Below, in pieces: positions 25,508 through 33,064 of a DNA stretch of 64,000 bases; the stretch's first letter is position 1; every line of letters begins with the position of its first letter. Under the pieces are notes generated by a model that was not told the DNA's origin, did no database searches, and saw nothing but the letters and a program-made list of their open reading frames with translations. Both the position numbers and the translations under genes were made by a program. The DNA comes from Pinibacter aurantiacus (lineage in GTDB: Bacteria > Bacteroidota > Bacteroidia > Chitinophagales > Chitinophagaceae). The DNA lies in assembly GCF_019130065.1 (NCBI RefSeq), contig NZ_JAHSPG010000001.1:372001-436000 (forward strand), in the 5' to 3' direction.

Positions 25508-25732
25508 ATGGAAGATTACGTGATTTCAGTTAACAAGATCGAAGACCTTCAGATGACCAAGGACACTGTGGCATTGGACATTATTTTTCAACGTGCAAAA
25601 TCAACTATTGTTGGAGGCTGCGCAACTATTCTTGTTCGCGAGAACCGAGATGGCAGCAAGGATAAATTTGAAGAGTTCACTTCACTCGAGGATTTAGAGG
25701 CTTACAAGAAAAGAGTGTATAAGTTTTTGTAA
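25508..25732 (+). CDS. Small protein of unknown function
   Basis: A 74-residue soluble protein without signal peptide, cotranscribed with the hydrolase (6-base gap). It appears to be an alpha/beta fold: KDTVALDIIFQRAKSTIVGGCATILVREN followed by DKFEEFTSLEDLEAYKKRVYKFL. I do not recognise a family. It could modulate the hydrolase, but that is only inferred from position. The TAA stop is 3 bases before a family-A repeat arm. Confidence 0.7.
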   Translation: MEDYVISVNKIEDLQMTKDTVALDIIFQRAKSTIVGGCATILVRENRDGSKDKFEEFTSLEDLEAYKKRVYKFL

Positions 25733-25735
25733 AGA

Positions 25736-26085
<350 letters not shown>

Positions 26086-26162
26086 TGTTTTGATTTTTAT
26101 TTGAAAGACTGGTTTTTAATAATAGTTTTTCGTTCTACGGACATGTTGTTTTGCGGGGTTCG

Positions 26163-26187
26163 GAGACGCATTATCATGCGTCTCTAC
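26163..26187. repeat. Palindromic element, family H, at the end of copA
   Basis: GAGACGCAT/ATGCGTCTC (9-bp perfect stem, loop TATC). The TAG stop of copA (26184-26186) is part of the GTAGAGACGCAT end of the element. A near-identical palindrome is at 51414-51436. Confidence 0.85.
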
Positions 26188-28595
26188 GGTGCCCATTTCA
26201 AACGCAGGCTATTGGTGACTACGCTGACGGAACTTAATGCCATTGCGGCTCCGGCTATCATTGGATTTAATAAAAAACCGTTGACTGGGTATAAAATACC
26301 CGCTGCTATCGGAATACCAATGAGATTATAAATGAAAGCCCAGAACAAATTCTGACGAATTGTTCTCACTGTGTTAATTGACAATTTGATAGCTTCAGGA
26401 ATCCGTGAAAGATCAGATGAAATGATGGTCATCTTTGCCACATCCATCGCTATGTCGCTTCCTTTTCCCATTGCTATGCTGACATCTGCCTGTGCCAACG
26501 CACTGCTGTCGTTGATGCCATCTCCAACCATTGCAACTACCTTTCCCTGTTGCTGCAACTCTTTTACGAATACCGCCTTATCAGCCGGCAAAACTTCTGC
26601 TTTGTAATGGGCAATGCCTGCTTCTGCCGCTATTGCTTTTGCGGTGGCTTCATTGTCGCCAGTAAGCATGTACACATCTATGCCGGATTGTTGCAATAAT
26701 TTCACAGCTTCGCTGGAGCTTGCTTTGATTTTATCTGCAATCGCAACTGCTGCAAGCGCTTGTTTTTCATTACCAAAATAGATCACTGTTTTTGCTGTAG
26801 CCAGCCATGTTTTAGCGTTCGACAGAAGATCTTCAGGGATAGTTATATTGTTCTTACGCATCAACTTTTCATTGCCAACATAGTAGAACAAGCTGTTGAC
26901 ATGTGCCTTTACGCCCTCTCCTGTTATGCTTTCAAAGTGATGAACAGGCACGTAATCTTTTACATCAAAGTATTTTACAACAGCTTCCGCAAGCGGATGC
27001 TCGGATTGTTTTTCAATCGATGCAAAAACATTTGCGAAGCTATTATCATTACTCAACCAGGCAATATTGGTAACCGCAGGTTTGCCCTCTGTGATCGTTC
27101 CTGTTTTATCAAGCACAATTGCATTTACTTTTTTTGCCAGTTCAAGGCTTTCGGCATCTTTGATCAGTATGCCGTGCTCTGCACCTTTCCCAACGCCAAC
27201 CATTATGGCTGTGGGTGTGGCAAGACCAAGCGCACAAGGGCAAGCTATTACCAACACGGTGATCATTGCGAGCAAGCCTTGTGTAAAACCGTTTTCACCA
27301 CCTAAAATGATCCACGCGATCAACGTAAGCATTGCCAACCCGATTACAACGGGTACAAAAATACCGGCGATTTTATCCACCAGTTTTTGAACAGGCGCCT
27401 TACTTCCCTGCGCATCCTGTACGGTTTTGATGATTTGTGCCAACAATGTCTCGGCACCTACTTTATCTGCACGAAACTGAAAGCTGCCTTTCTGATTGAT
27501 GGTTCCCGCAAATACTTTCGCATCTTTTGATTTACTGACTGCAACAGGTTCTCCCGTGATCAAGCTTTCATCAACAAACGAACTTCCGGAAATTACGGTT
27601 CCGTCGACTGCGATTTTTTCGCCGGGCCTGATCAATATTATGTCACCCGGTTTCACGTTTGCCAAAGGCATTTCCATTTGATGTCCCCCGTGATGCACTA
27701 CCATAACAGTTTTTGGTTGCAGGCCAATCAGTTTTTTAATGGCGGAAGAAGTATTGCTCTTTGCTTTTTCTTCCAGCAATTTGCCTAACAGAATGAATGT
27801 GATCACCACTCCTGCTGCTTCAAAGTACACATGTGCATGCAAACCTTTATTGTGCCAATAAGCGGGAAACAAAGTATTAAACACGCTAAACAAATAAGCC
27901 ACGCCGGTACTTAGCGCTACAAGCGTATCCATGTTGGCTGACCTGTGTTTAGCCTGCTTCCACGCATTCACAAAAAATTGTTTTCCGAGAATAAGAACGA
28001 TTGGAGTGCTCAGCGCCCACATGATGTAATTCGCGTACGGCATGTTCATAAAAAACATTCCGATAATAACCAATGGAACAGACAATGCAATTGCTCCAAT
28101 TGTTTTCCTCCGCAACAATTTATATCGATCGTTGCGCAGTGCTTCAAGCGATTCTTTTGCTTCTTCATTTTCTTCAATTACCAGATCGTAGCCTGTTGAC
28201 TGAACAGCTTCTTTAAGTTGTTGTGCCGTAATGATGGAAGGAATATATTCTACCTGAGCCGATGCGTTGGCATAGTTCACACTGGCGCTTACCACGCCGT
28301 TTAAAGCTTTCAACGTACCTTCTGTTCCGGCAGCGCAGGACGCACAGGTCATGTTCAGCACAGGAAAATTCTTTTTAACGGTATTTACGTCGTAACCAAG
28401 ATCTCGAATGGTTCTTACTGCTTCGGGAATCACTTCATTCTCATCTGCAGTTTCAATAACTGCACGATGATTGTTCAATTCAACTTTGTGTGAAACAACG
28501 CCTTTTACTTTCTGTAAGCCTTTGTCAACGATCAAAGCACAATGTTCGCTTTCAACTCCTTCTAAAGGAAGATATATGGTATGATTAGCTGGCAT
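26184..28595 (-). CDS. copA: Copper-translocating P1B-type ATPase
   Basis: An 803-residue heavy-metal ATPase. The ATG at 28595 starts the first HMA-like domain; a longer frame has no support. This first domain (about 1-70) has GVESEHCAL in place of GMTCxxC and keeps only one Cys, so it probably does not bind copper normally. The second HMA domain has an intact MTCASC (about 82-87). Eight membrane helices follow, with CPC in VIACPCALG (about 453), phosphorylation motif DKTGT (about 495), EHPLAEA, and GDGINDSSAL. The CPC motif indicates Cu(I) export. Genetic partner: the HMA protein downstream. Its stop codon lies within a palindromic repeat. Confidence 0.93.
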   Translation of the reverse strand: MPANHTIYLPLEGVESEHCALIVDKGLQKVKGVVSHKVELNNHRAVIETADENEVIPEAVRTIRDLGYDVNTVKKNFPVLNMTCASCAAGTEGTLKALNGVVSASVNYANASAQVEYIPSIITAQQLKEAVQSTGYDLVIEENEEAKESLEALRNDRYKLLRRKTIGAIALSVPLVIIGMFFMNMPYANYIMWALSTPIVLILGKQFFVNAWKQAKHRSANMDTLVALSTGVAYLFSVFNTLFPAYWHNKGLHAHVYFEAAGVVITFILLGKLLEEKAKSNTSSAIKKLIGLQPKTVMVVHHGGHQMEMPLANVKPGDIILIRPGEKIAVDGTVISGSSFVDESLITGEPVAVSKSKDAKVFAGTINQKGSFQFRADKVGAETLLAQIIKTVQDAQGSKAPVQKLVDKIAGIFVPVVIGLAMLTLIAWIILGGENGFTQGLLAMITVLVIACPCALGLATPTAIMVGVGKGAEHGILIKDAESLELAKKVNAIVLDKTGTITEGKPAVTNIAWLSNDNSFANVFASIEKQSEHPLAEAVVKYFDVKDYVPVHHFESITGEGVKAHVNSLFYYVGNEKLMRKNNITIPEDLLSNAKTWLATAKTVIYFGNEKQALAAVAIADKIKASSSEAVKLLQQSGIDVYMLTGDNEATAKAIAAEAGIAHYKAEVLPADKAVFVKELQQQGKVVAMVGDGINDSSALAQADVSIAMGKGSDIAMDVAKMTIISSDLSRIPEAIKLSINTVRTIRQNLFWAFIYNLIGIPIAAGILYPVNGFLLNPMIAGAAMALSSVSVVTNSLRLKWAP

Positions 28596-28683
28596 GATGT
28601 TTAAATTTTGTGCCGTAAAGTTCCGAAGCACCAGGCCGCAAGCTGTTATACAATTTTGGAAATCATTTACATAATTTCGGGGC

Positions 28684-28723
28684 AATAACTGAATAACTGA
28701 CTCGTTTAGCGTACTCAGTTATC
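28684..28723. repeat. Paired-arm repeat, family G (ACTGAATA-type), short
   Basis: AATAACTGAATAACTGAC (28685-28702) and ACTCAGTTAT (28713-28722) form a short inverted pair in the gap between divergent genes. Family also at 29806 and 50227. Confidence 0.65.
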
Positions 28724-28738
28724 CATCAAACACGCGAC

Positions 28739-29110
28739 ATGAAATTATTTTTGATTATTGGCGGGCTATTTCTCATCATATTTACCGGGCTAGTCCCTTT
28801 ACCTCGGAAAATTCAAGAATATAAAACACAAAAAGAGGGGGAAATCGTCGAAACTGTTGTTATCCGGGTAGAATCTTGTGTTAATCACAAAGCATTGTTG
28901 ATTTTCAAGTACAATGATCAGCGATATGATAAATGGATTGACTGCAACATTGATTATAAAAAAGGCGATATACTCAGATTAAAACATCTTGAAGATAGTG
29001 ACATCTTTCTTTTCGAACAGGAAGACGTAACTCGACAATTTATCGCCTCCGGTTTCTTAATAGTATTTGGATTAATCTTTGTCGTTAAGGGGTTTAAGTA
29101 TAAAAGTTAA
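28739..29110 (+). CDS. Small membrane protein, DUF3592-like architecture
   Basis: A 123-residue protein with a membrane helix at each end (about 1-20 and 100-120) enclosing a soluble beta-rich segment (about 30-95: EGEIVETVVIRVESCVNHKALLIFKYNDQRYDKW). This layout resembles DUF3592-type proteins, but the match is by architecture only. No known function. Two Cys (SCVNH, IDCN) face the same compartment and might form a disulfide. Confidence 0.65.
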   Translation: MKLFLIIGGLFLIIFTGLVPLPRKIQEYKTQKEGEIVETVVIRVESCVNHKALLIFKYNDQRYDKWIDCNIDYKKGDILRLKHLEDSDIFLFEQEDVTRQFIASGFLIVFGLIFVVKGFKYKS

Positions 29111-29197
29111 AAGCTTGTCTTTCTCAAAACGAAATAATATCGTTGCTTTATTTTCCTATTATTGCCCCTCAAAACAAATACCCTGGTTAATAACTTC

Positions 29198-29809
29198 ATG
29201 AGATCCTTACCCATTTTTACCGTTATTATTTTTGCGCTTTCAATTGGTTGCAATGAAGCAGCCACGACTTCATCAAAAAGTAAAACTGATACCCTGGTTG
29301 CAAAAAGTGATTTTGACTCCACCCAGGAATCAATTGCTGCAAAGAAAGTTGTTTACAATTTTTTCAGCTGGTATTTGAAAGAAGCGGACAGTATCATTAG
29401 CCCACAAATGGTAAACAATTTTGGTGGCGATTACGATAGCACAAAATTCTATTCAGTCAATTTTGTTGAAACAGAAAAGTATTTATCAAAACTTCAACAT
29501 ACCGGTTATATTTCACAGCACTATCTGGATTATTGGAGAAGCTATTTTAAACAAGCCGACGAGGACTTCAAAAAGAATCCTGAGAACGATGGTCCTCCTG
29601 CATACTTTGATTATGATTTTGTGATGTTGGGGCAAGACATTATCGATAGAAAAGAATTACAAGAAGCAAAAGCCAAGGTCAGCTTCCCTGACCATTCGAA
29701 AGCATTGGTGCTAATGCCATTTAGCGAGAACGATAAAATGCAATATTTTTTGTCCAACAATAACGGTAAATGGCAAATCGATAGCATCGGCCGGGAGCCG
29801 AGTAAATGA
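29198..29809 (+). CDS. Lipoprotein with DUF3828-like domain
   Basis: A 203-residue exported lipoprotein. The ATG at 29198 gives a signal peptide with lipobox SIGC (Cys17); upstream in-frame codons would spoil it. The mature part has a Ser/Thr/Lys linker, then a domain starting KKVVYNFFSWYLKEADSI, with HYLDYWRSYFKQADEDF and FDYDFVMLGQD, similar to the DUF3828 family of periplasmic proteins of unknown role. Its TGA stop lies at the edge of a family-G repeat. Confidence 0.75.
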   Translation: MRSLPIFTVIIFALSIGCNEAATTSSKSKTDTLVAKSDFDSTQESIAAKKVVYNFFSWYLKEADSIISPQMVNNFGGDYDSTKFYSVNFVETEKYLSKLQHTGYISQHYLDYWRSYFKQADEDFKKNPENDGPPAYFDYDFVMLGQDIIDRKELQEAKAKVSFPDHSKALVLMPFSENDKMQYFLSNNNGKWQIDSIGREPSK

Positions 29810-29875
29810 AGATTGAATAATTGATAAAGACCCCGATGAGACGTCAACAACTCAATTATTCAATAACTCAATGAT
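29806..29875. repeat. Paired-arm repeat, family G
   Basis: Left arm ATGAAGATTGAATAATTGAT (29806-29825) and right arm CAACTCAATTATTCAATAAC (29847-29866, plus TCAATGATTC) are inverted. Overlaps the TGA stop of the lipoprotein gene. Confidence 0.7.
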
Positions 29876-29922
29876 TCAACTTCTCCGCGGCACGAATTTT
29901 TCAGGGCTATCAAAAACGTCCT

Positions 29923-30444
29923 ATGCGTACAGCTAAAATCAAACTGAAATGGTGGCAACTGGCTTTATTATCTGTTGCTGTTTCTATCCTTGGAAAGATT
30001 GCTGGTGGTAAATCTTCGGAGGATGAAGAAACTATTTACAGGGAAAAATTCAACCAAGCGCCGTGGGCGCCGCCAGCGTGGCTTTTCGGGCCCGCATGGA
30101 CAATTAATAATTTCTTTCTTCTATGGGCCCTGCAGGATTTGATCAATAGCGAAGATAGCCTTTACAAGAAAAGTTTGCTGTGGTTGCAACTTCCGATCTG
30201 GGCAATATTTTTTACGTTCAATTATATCTATTTCAACAAGAGAAGTACTGTATTGGCGGCTGTTTGGACCAAGGCAGACTCAGTATTGGCAATTATCAGT
30301 TTTATACTTGCCATGAAAAAAGATAGAAAGTTTTCGTGGAACTATGCACCGTTAGCAGCGTGGACAACATTCGCGAGTACAGTGGCAGATTACCAGGCGC
30401 TCAAGAATCCAGATCCGTTCATGAAAACGAAAGCATTGTTGTAA
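29923..30444 (+). CDS. TspO/MBR-family membrane protein
   Basis: A 173-residue five-helix protein of the TspO / mitochondrial benzodiazepine receptor family. The signature APWAPPAWLFGPAWTINNFFLLWAL (about 46-70) matches the family's W-x-PPxWLFGPVWT motif. Members bind porphyrins and are implicated in tetrapyrrole and stress regulation. The first helix begins WWQLALLSVAVS. Compared with canonical TspO (about 155 residues) the first loop is slightly longer (KSSEDEETIYREKF). Followed by a strong terminator. Confidence 0.85.
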   Translation: MRTAKIKLKWWQLALLSVAVSILGKIAGGKSSEDEETIYREKFNQAPWAPPAWLFGPAWTINNFFLLWALQDLINSEDSLYKKSLLWLQLPIWAIFFTFNYIYFNKRSTVLAAVWTKADSVLAIISFILAMKKDRKFSWNYAPLAAWTTFASTVADYQALKNPDPFMKTKALL

Positions 30445-30475
30445 AAAAATTCTTACCCAGCATAAATCGATAACG

Positions 30476-30509
30476 GGCCTTTTGCAAAGTTTGCAAAAGG
30501 TCTTTTTTG
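30476..30509 (+). terminator. Rho-independent terminator after the TspO gene
   Basis: Stem CCTTTTGCAA/TTGCAAAAGG (30478-30487 with 30491-30500, loop AGT), followed by TCTTTTTTG. Confidence 0.85.
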
Positions 30510-30540
30510 TTTTATAGTATCTTGGCAGTAAATCAACACC

Positions 30541-30897
30541 ATGGTAGTTCCTGTTTTTCGCATTTATGATTATGAGAAATCAGTAAAATTTTATGTGGAT
30601 TGGCTGGGCTTTAAAATTGACTGGCAGGATATTCCACAGGATGGGCCTTTGTACATGCAAATTTCGCTGAATGATATTGTGTTACAGTTATCGGGCCATC
30701 ACGGAGATTGTAGCCCCGGCGCAAAAGTGATGGCCGATAAAAAGGATTTGAAATTGTTTCATGAAAAGATCATGGCCAAGGATTACAAATTCATGCGCCC
30801 AGGATTGGAACGAGCACCTTGGGATGAAAACTATTTATTGGTAACAGTGATTGATCCTTCTTATAATAAAATTGAGTTCGTGGAAAAGATAAAATAA
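30541..30897 (+). CDS. Glyoxalase/bleomycin-resistance (VOC) superfamily protein
   Basis: A 118-residue vicinal-oxygen-chelate fold protein: VPVFRIYDYEKSVKFYVDWLGFKIDW (first beta-alpha-beta-beta module), LYMQISLNDIVLQLSGHHGD and a C-terminal VTVIDPSYNKIEFVEK. It resembles the drug-binding bleomycin resistance subgroup rather than catalytic glyoxalase I, but the ligand cannot be told from sequence. Single gene; the family-B repeat begins directly after the TAA stop. Confidence 0.88.
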   Translation: MVVPVFRIYDYEKSVKFYVDWLGFKIDWQDIPQDGPLYMQISLNDIVLQLSGHHGDCSPGAKVMADKKDLKLFHEKIMAKDYKFMRPGLERAPWDENYLLVTVIDPSYNKIEFVEKIK

Positions 30898-30980
30898 AAC
30901 GCTTAATGCTTAATGCAGAACGCCTAACGCGAGTTTAACTTCAACCGTTCTGCGTTTGGTGCTATATGCGTTAGGCAACA
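30898..30980. repeat. Paired-arm repeat, family B, reaching into a coding end
   Basis: Left arm 30898-30931 (AACGCTTAATGCTTAATGC, GAACGCCTAACGC) and right arm 30948-30978 (GTTCTGCGTTTGG, GCGTTAGGC). The TTA at 30971-30973 in the right arm is the TAA stop of the convergent gene. Confidence 0.8.
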
Positions 30981-32098
30981 TTCATTTTATATGCGTCGCC
31001 TAAATACTTTTCCAATAGTTCATCCAGGCCTTTCCCATATAAAAAGTCGTGGGACCATCTTGATATATTGGCTTCTGTTTCTTCGAACACACCATGTAAA
31101 TTCATTTCGCGAATGGTCTGTTTTTCCCTGAAAGAAATTTTTCCATCAAGCAAAAAACCTGTGATGATCAAAAGCAGGACAATGTTCTTCTCTTTTGTTT
31201 CCAATGATTTTACACGATCAAGATAGTCTTCGGTTAAGAGATGTTTGTCCTTTGCAGTTATGTTGTACAATGCGAAAAGATTCTTTGTAAGCAAAAAATG
31301 ATTCTCATGAAAATCACGCTTGCTGATGGCGATGAATTGCAACGTATCATACAACATCGCTTTAAATTCAGGGGTTTCGGGCTGTACCTTATAGATCGAC
31401 TGGGAAATGCCTTCAATAAAGTTTTGCCCCATGATAATGATTTTCGCCTTATTCAAAATAACGTGTGTTCCATAAGCGTTCCAAAATGCGAAAATGGGAA
31501 TGCCCGCCATGTCTTTCAGCATTTGCACCATGTATCGCCCAAAAACTCGCTGAATGAACAACTTAAATACAAAGTTAGATAGCGTTGCTTTTAGCATGAA
31601 CATTAGGTTCCATACAAGGATCACTTTTCGGTTCGCTTGCTGCAAGGGATCGATGCCATATTCAAGCACTTGCCTGTTCTTTTTTTCAAGCCCAATATCA
31701 AGCATAAGGTTGCGTTTGTGCTCAGCTCCTTTATTGGAATAGTTCAAAAAGCCAGTAGCAACGGCCATTTCATGTGCCACCCAAATATTGAGAAGTGTGA
31801 GCAGCAGCAATTCAATATACACAAGTACAATGCTGTACATCCACAAAATGAGCGGCAGTGCAAATGCTTTGCCGAGCACTGTAATATTTGTAACCGGAAA
31901 AAATTGAGGAAATAAATGTGGTGGAATGACGAGCAGCACCACTCCCATCGCGCCAAAAAAGGCAGCCGAAACAATCGCAATTCGCTCACGCTTCTTGATC
32001 GCCGCTACTTCAGCGTCGTTTAACAGATAAAGTTCATCATCTGTCTGCACTTTTTTTATGGGCAGGATATTGTAAAACAAACCGTATACTTTCCGCAT
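30971..32098 (-). CDS. Membrane protein with TerB-like C-terminal segment, unknown function
   Basis: A 375-residue protein. ATG at 32098 chosen because the longer frame begins inside a promoter -7 box. Two strong membrane hairpin helices (about 50-75 and 90-115) follow a short cytoplasmic N-terminus. The middle is a large, mostly helical domain with amphipathic segments (MFMLKATLSNFVFKLFIQRVFGRYMVQML). The end (VLLLIITGFLLDGKISFREKQTIREMNLHG) resembles the TerB-type helical pair with an acidic LDGKI turn. It may belong to the LBF_2804-like membrane family, but I am not sure. No adjacent ter genes. Confidence 0.65.
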   Translation of the reverse strand: MRKVYGLFYNILPIKKVQTDDELYLLNDAEVAAIKKRERIAIVSAAFFGAMGVVLLVIPPHLFPQFFPVTNITVLGKAFALPLILWMYSIVLVYIELLLLTLLNIWVAHEMAVATGFLNYSNKGAEHKRNLMLDIGLEKKNRQVLEYGIDPLQQANRKVILVWNLMFMLKATLSNFVFKLFIQRVFGRYMVQMLKDMAGIPIFAFWNAYGTHVILNKAKIIIMGQNFIEGISQSIYKVQPETPEFKAMLYDTLQFIAISKRDFHENHFLLTKNLFALYNITAKDKHLLTEDYLDRVKSLETKEKNIVLLLIITGFLLDGKISFREKQTIREMNLHGVFEETEANISRWSHDFLYGKGLDELLEKYLGDAYKMNVA

Positions 32099-32116
32099 GC
32101 AAGGAAATTGTTGCGA

Positions 32117-32124
32117 CAAAAATA
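32117..32124 (-). promoter_or_regulatory. -7 promoter element of the TerB-like membrane protein gene
   Basis: On the minus strand TATTTTTG matches TAnnTTTG. Predicted start about 32113, 15 nt before the ATG. The -33 region falls inside the family-B repeat (32127-32232). Confidence 0.6.
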
Positions 32125-32126
32125 GT

Positions 32127-32232
32127 ACTTAATGCTGAACGCTTAATGCCTAACGCCTAACGCAGGATGCAGCGTTCTGCGTTCTGCGTTCTGCGTTAAG
32201 CGTTAAGCGTTGAGCATTCAGCGTTCAGCGTC
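32127..32232. repeat. Paired-arm repeat, family B, long arms
   Basis: Left arm 32128-32166 (CTTAATGC, TGAACGC, TTAATGC, CTAACGC x2) and right arm 32170-32230 (GCGTTCT x3, GCGTTAA x2, GCGTTGA, GCATTCA, GCGTTCA). It reaches the TAG stop of the cytochrome gene. Confidence 0.85.
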
Positions 32233-32828
32233 TATTGAAAATTAGTTGGTGGAATATGTGATGGCACTACGTTGTGCACTGGTTTGGTAGATTTAAGAAA
32301 AGCGAAAATATCTCTCAGGTCCTCGTCTTTGAGATGCACATAATTTTGCCATGGCATTGGCGGCAAAATAGAACGATTGCTATCCAGCCCTTTAAACTTG
32401 CCTTTAGTTAAAGCTGTTTTGAATTGATTAAAGCTCCAGTAGCCAATACCTGTTGGATCAGAAGTAAGATTGCCCGTGAATGAAACGCCCCATGGCCCTG
32501 CGATTGCAGTGTTTGTATGGTTAAACAACACCCAGTCTTTCAACGCACTTGTATCTACATGAGGAACCGGAACCTGCATTGGGTGACCGCTTAAAAACCT
32601 TGAGGTATCTGGCTCGGGCCCCATCGGTCCCATTTTTAACGGTGTGTGGCAATCGCTGCAACCCATTGCCGTTACAAGATATTTTCCGTGCTCCGCCTGT
32701 TCCCTGGTGTAATGAAAAGCGGGGCCGTTGTCGTCACTTACAGTCTTTGCTGAGCTACTGTTACAAGCTACTATTGCTCCTGCCATCGCTACGGCAATAA
32801 AGATGATTGCCAATGTAATTTTTTTCAT
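32232..32828 (-). CDS. Monoheme c-type cytochrome, exported
   Basis: A 198-residue exported protein; ATG at 32828 gives a signal peptide with lipobox VAC (Cys21), so a lipoprotein is likely. One heme-attachment motif, GCSDCH (about 58-63), follows GKYLVTAMG. Axial Met candidates are MPWQNYVHLKDEDLRDIFAFLKS near the C-terminus, a typical cytochrome c end. The distance between heme site and C-terminal helix is longer than in simple class I cytochromes. It could serve as a periplasmic electron carrier or dehydrogenase partner; no partner gene is adjacent. Confidence 0.88.
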   Translation of the reverse strand: MKKITLAIIFIAVAMAGAIVACNSSSAKTVSDDNGPAFHYTREQAEHGKYLVTAMGCSDCHTPLKMGPMGPEPDTSRFLSGHPMQVPVPHVDTSALKDWVLFNHTNTAIAGPWGVSFTGNLTSDPTGIGYWSFNQFKTALTKGKFKGLDSNRSILPPMPWQNYVHLKDEDLRDIFAFLKSTKPVHNVVPSHIPPTNFQ

Positions 32829-33032
32829 GGTAAATCTTGGTTGTCCCTTTGGGGGTATATTGTTGTTTAAATCTTTTACAAAAAAACAACACATTCCTTC
32901 GCCCCTGAAGCTGCAAAGACATCAACTGTGTTTTTTAATGCCTGAATTGTCTGCAGGAAAAACATTCTCAATTCATCCCCGGAAAACCACAATACATCCA
33001 CCGGAGCACTAGCATTTTCAACGGTTGCGTAT

Positions 33033-33040
33033 TATATTTG
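33033..33040 (+). promoter_or_regulatory. -7 promoter element of the propeller kinase gene
   Basis: TATATTTG fits TAnnTTTG. Predicted start about 33045. Its TTG is also the first codon of the longest reading frame, which therefore cannot be the real start; this supports the GTG at 33065. Confidence 0.6.
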
Positions 33041-33064
33041 AGTAAAGCAACCCATTACCCAAAC

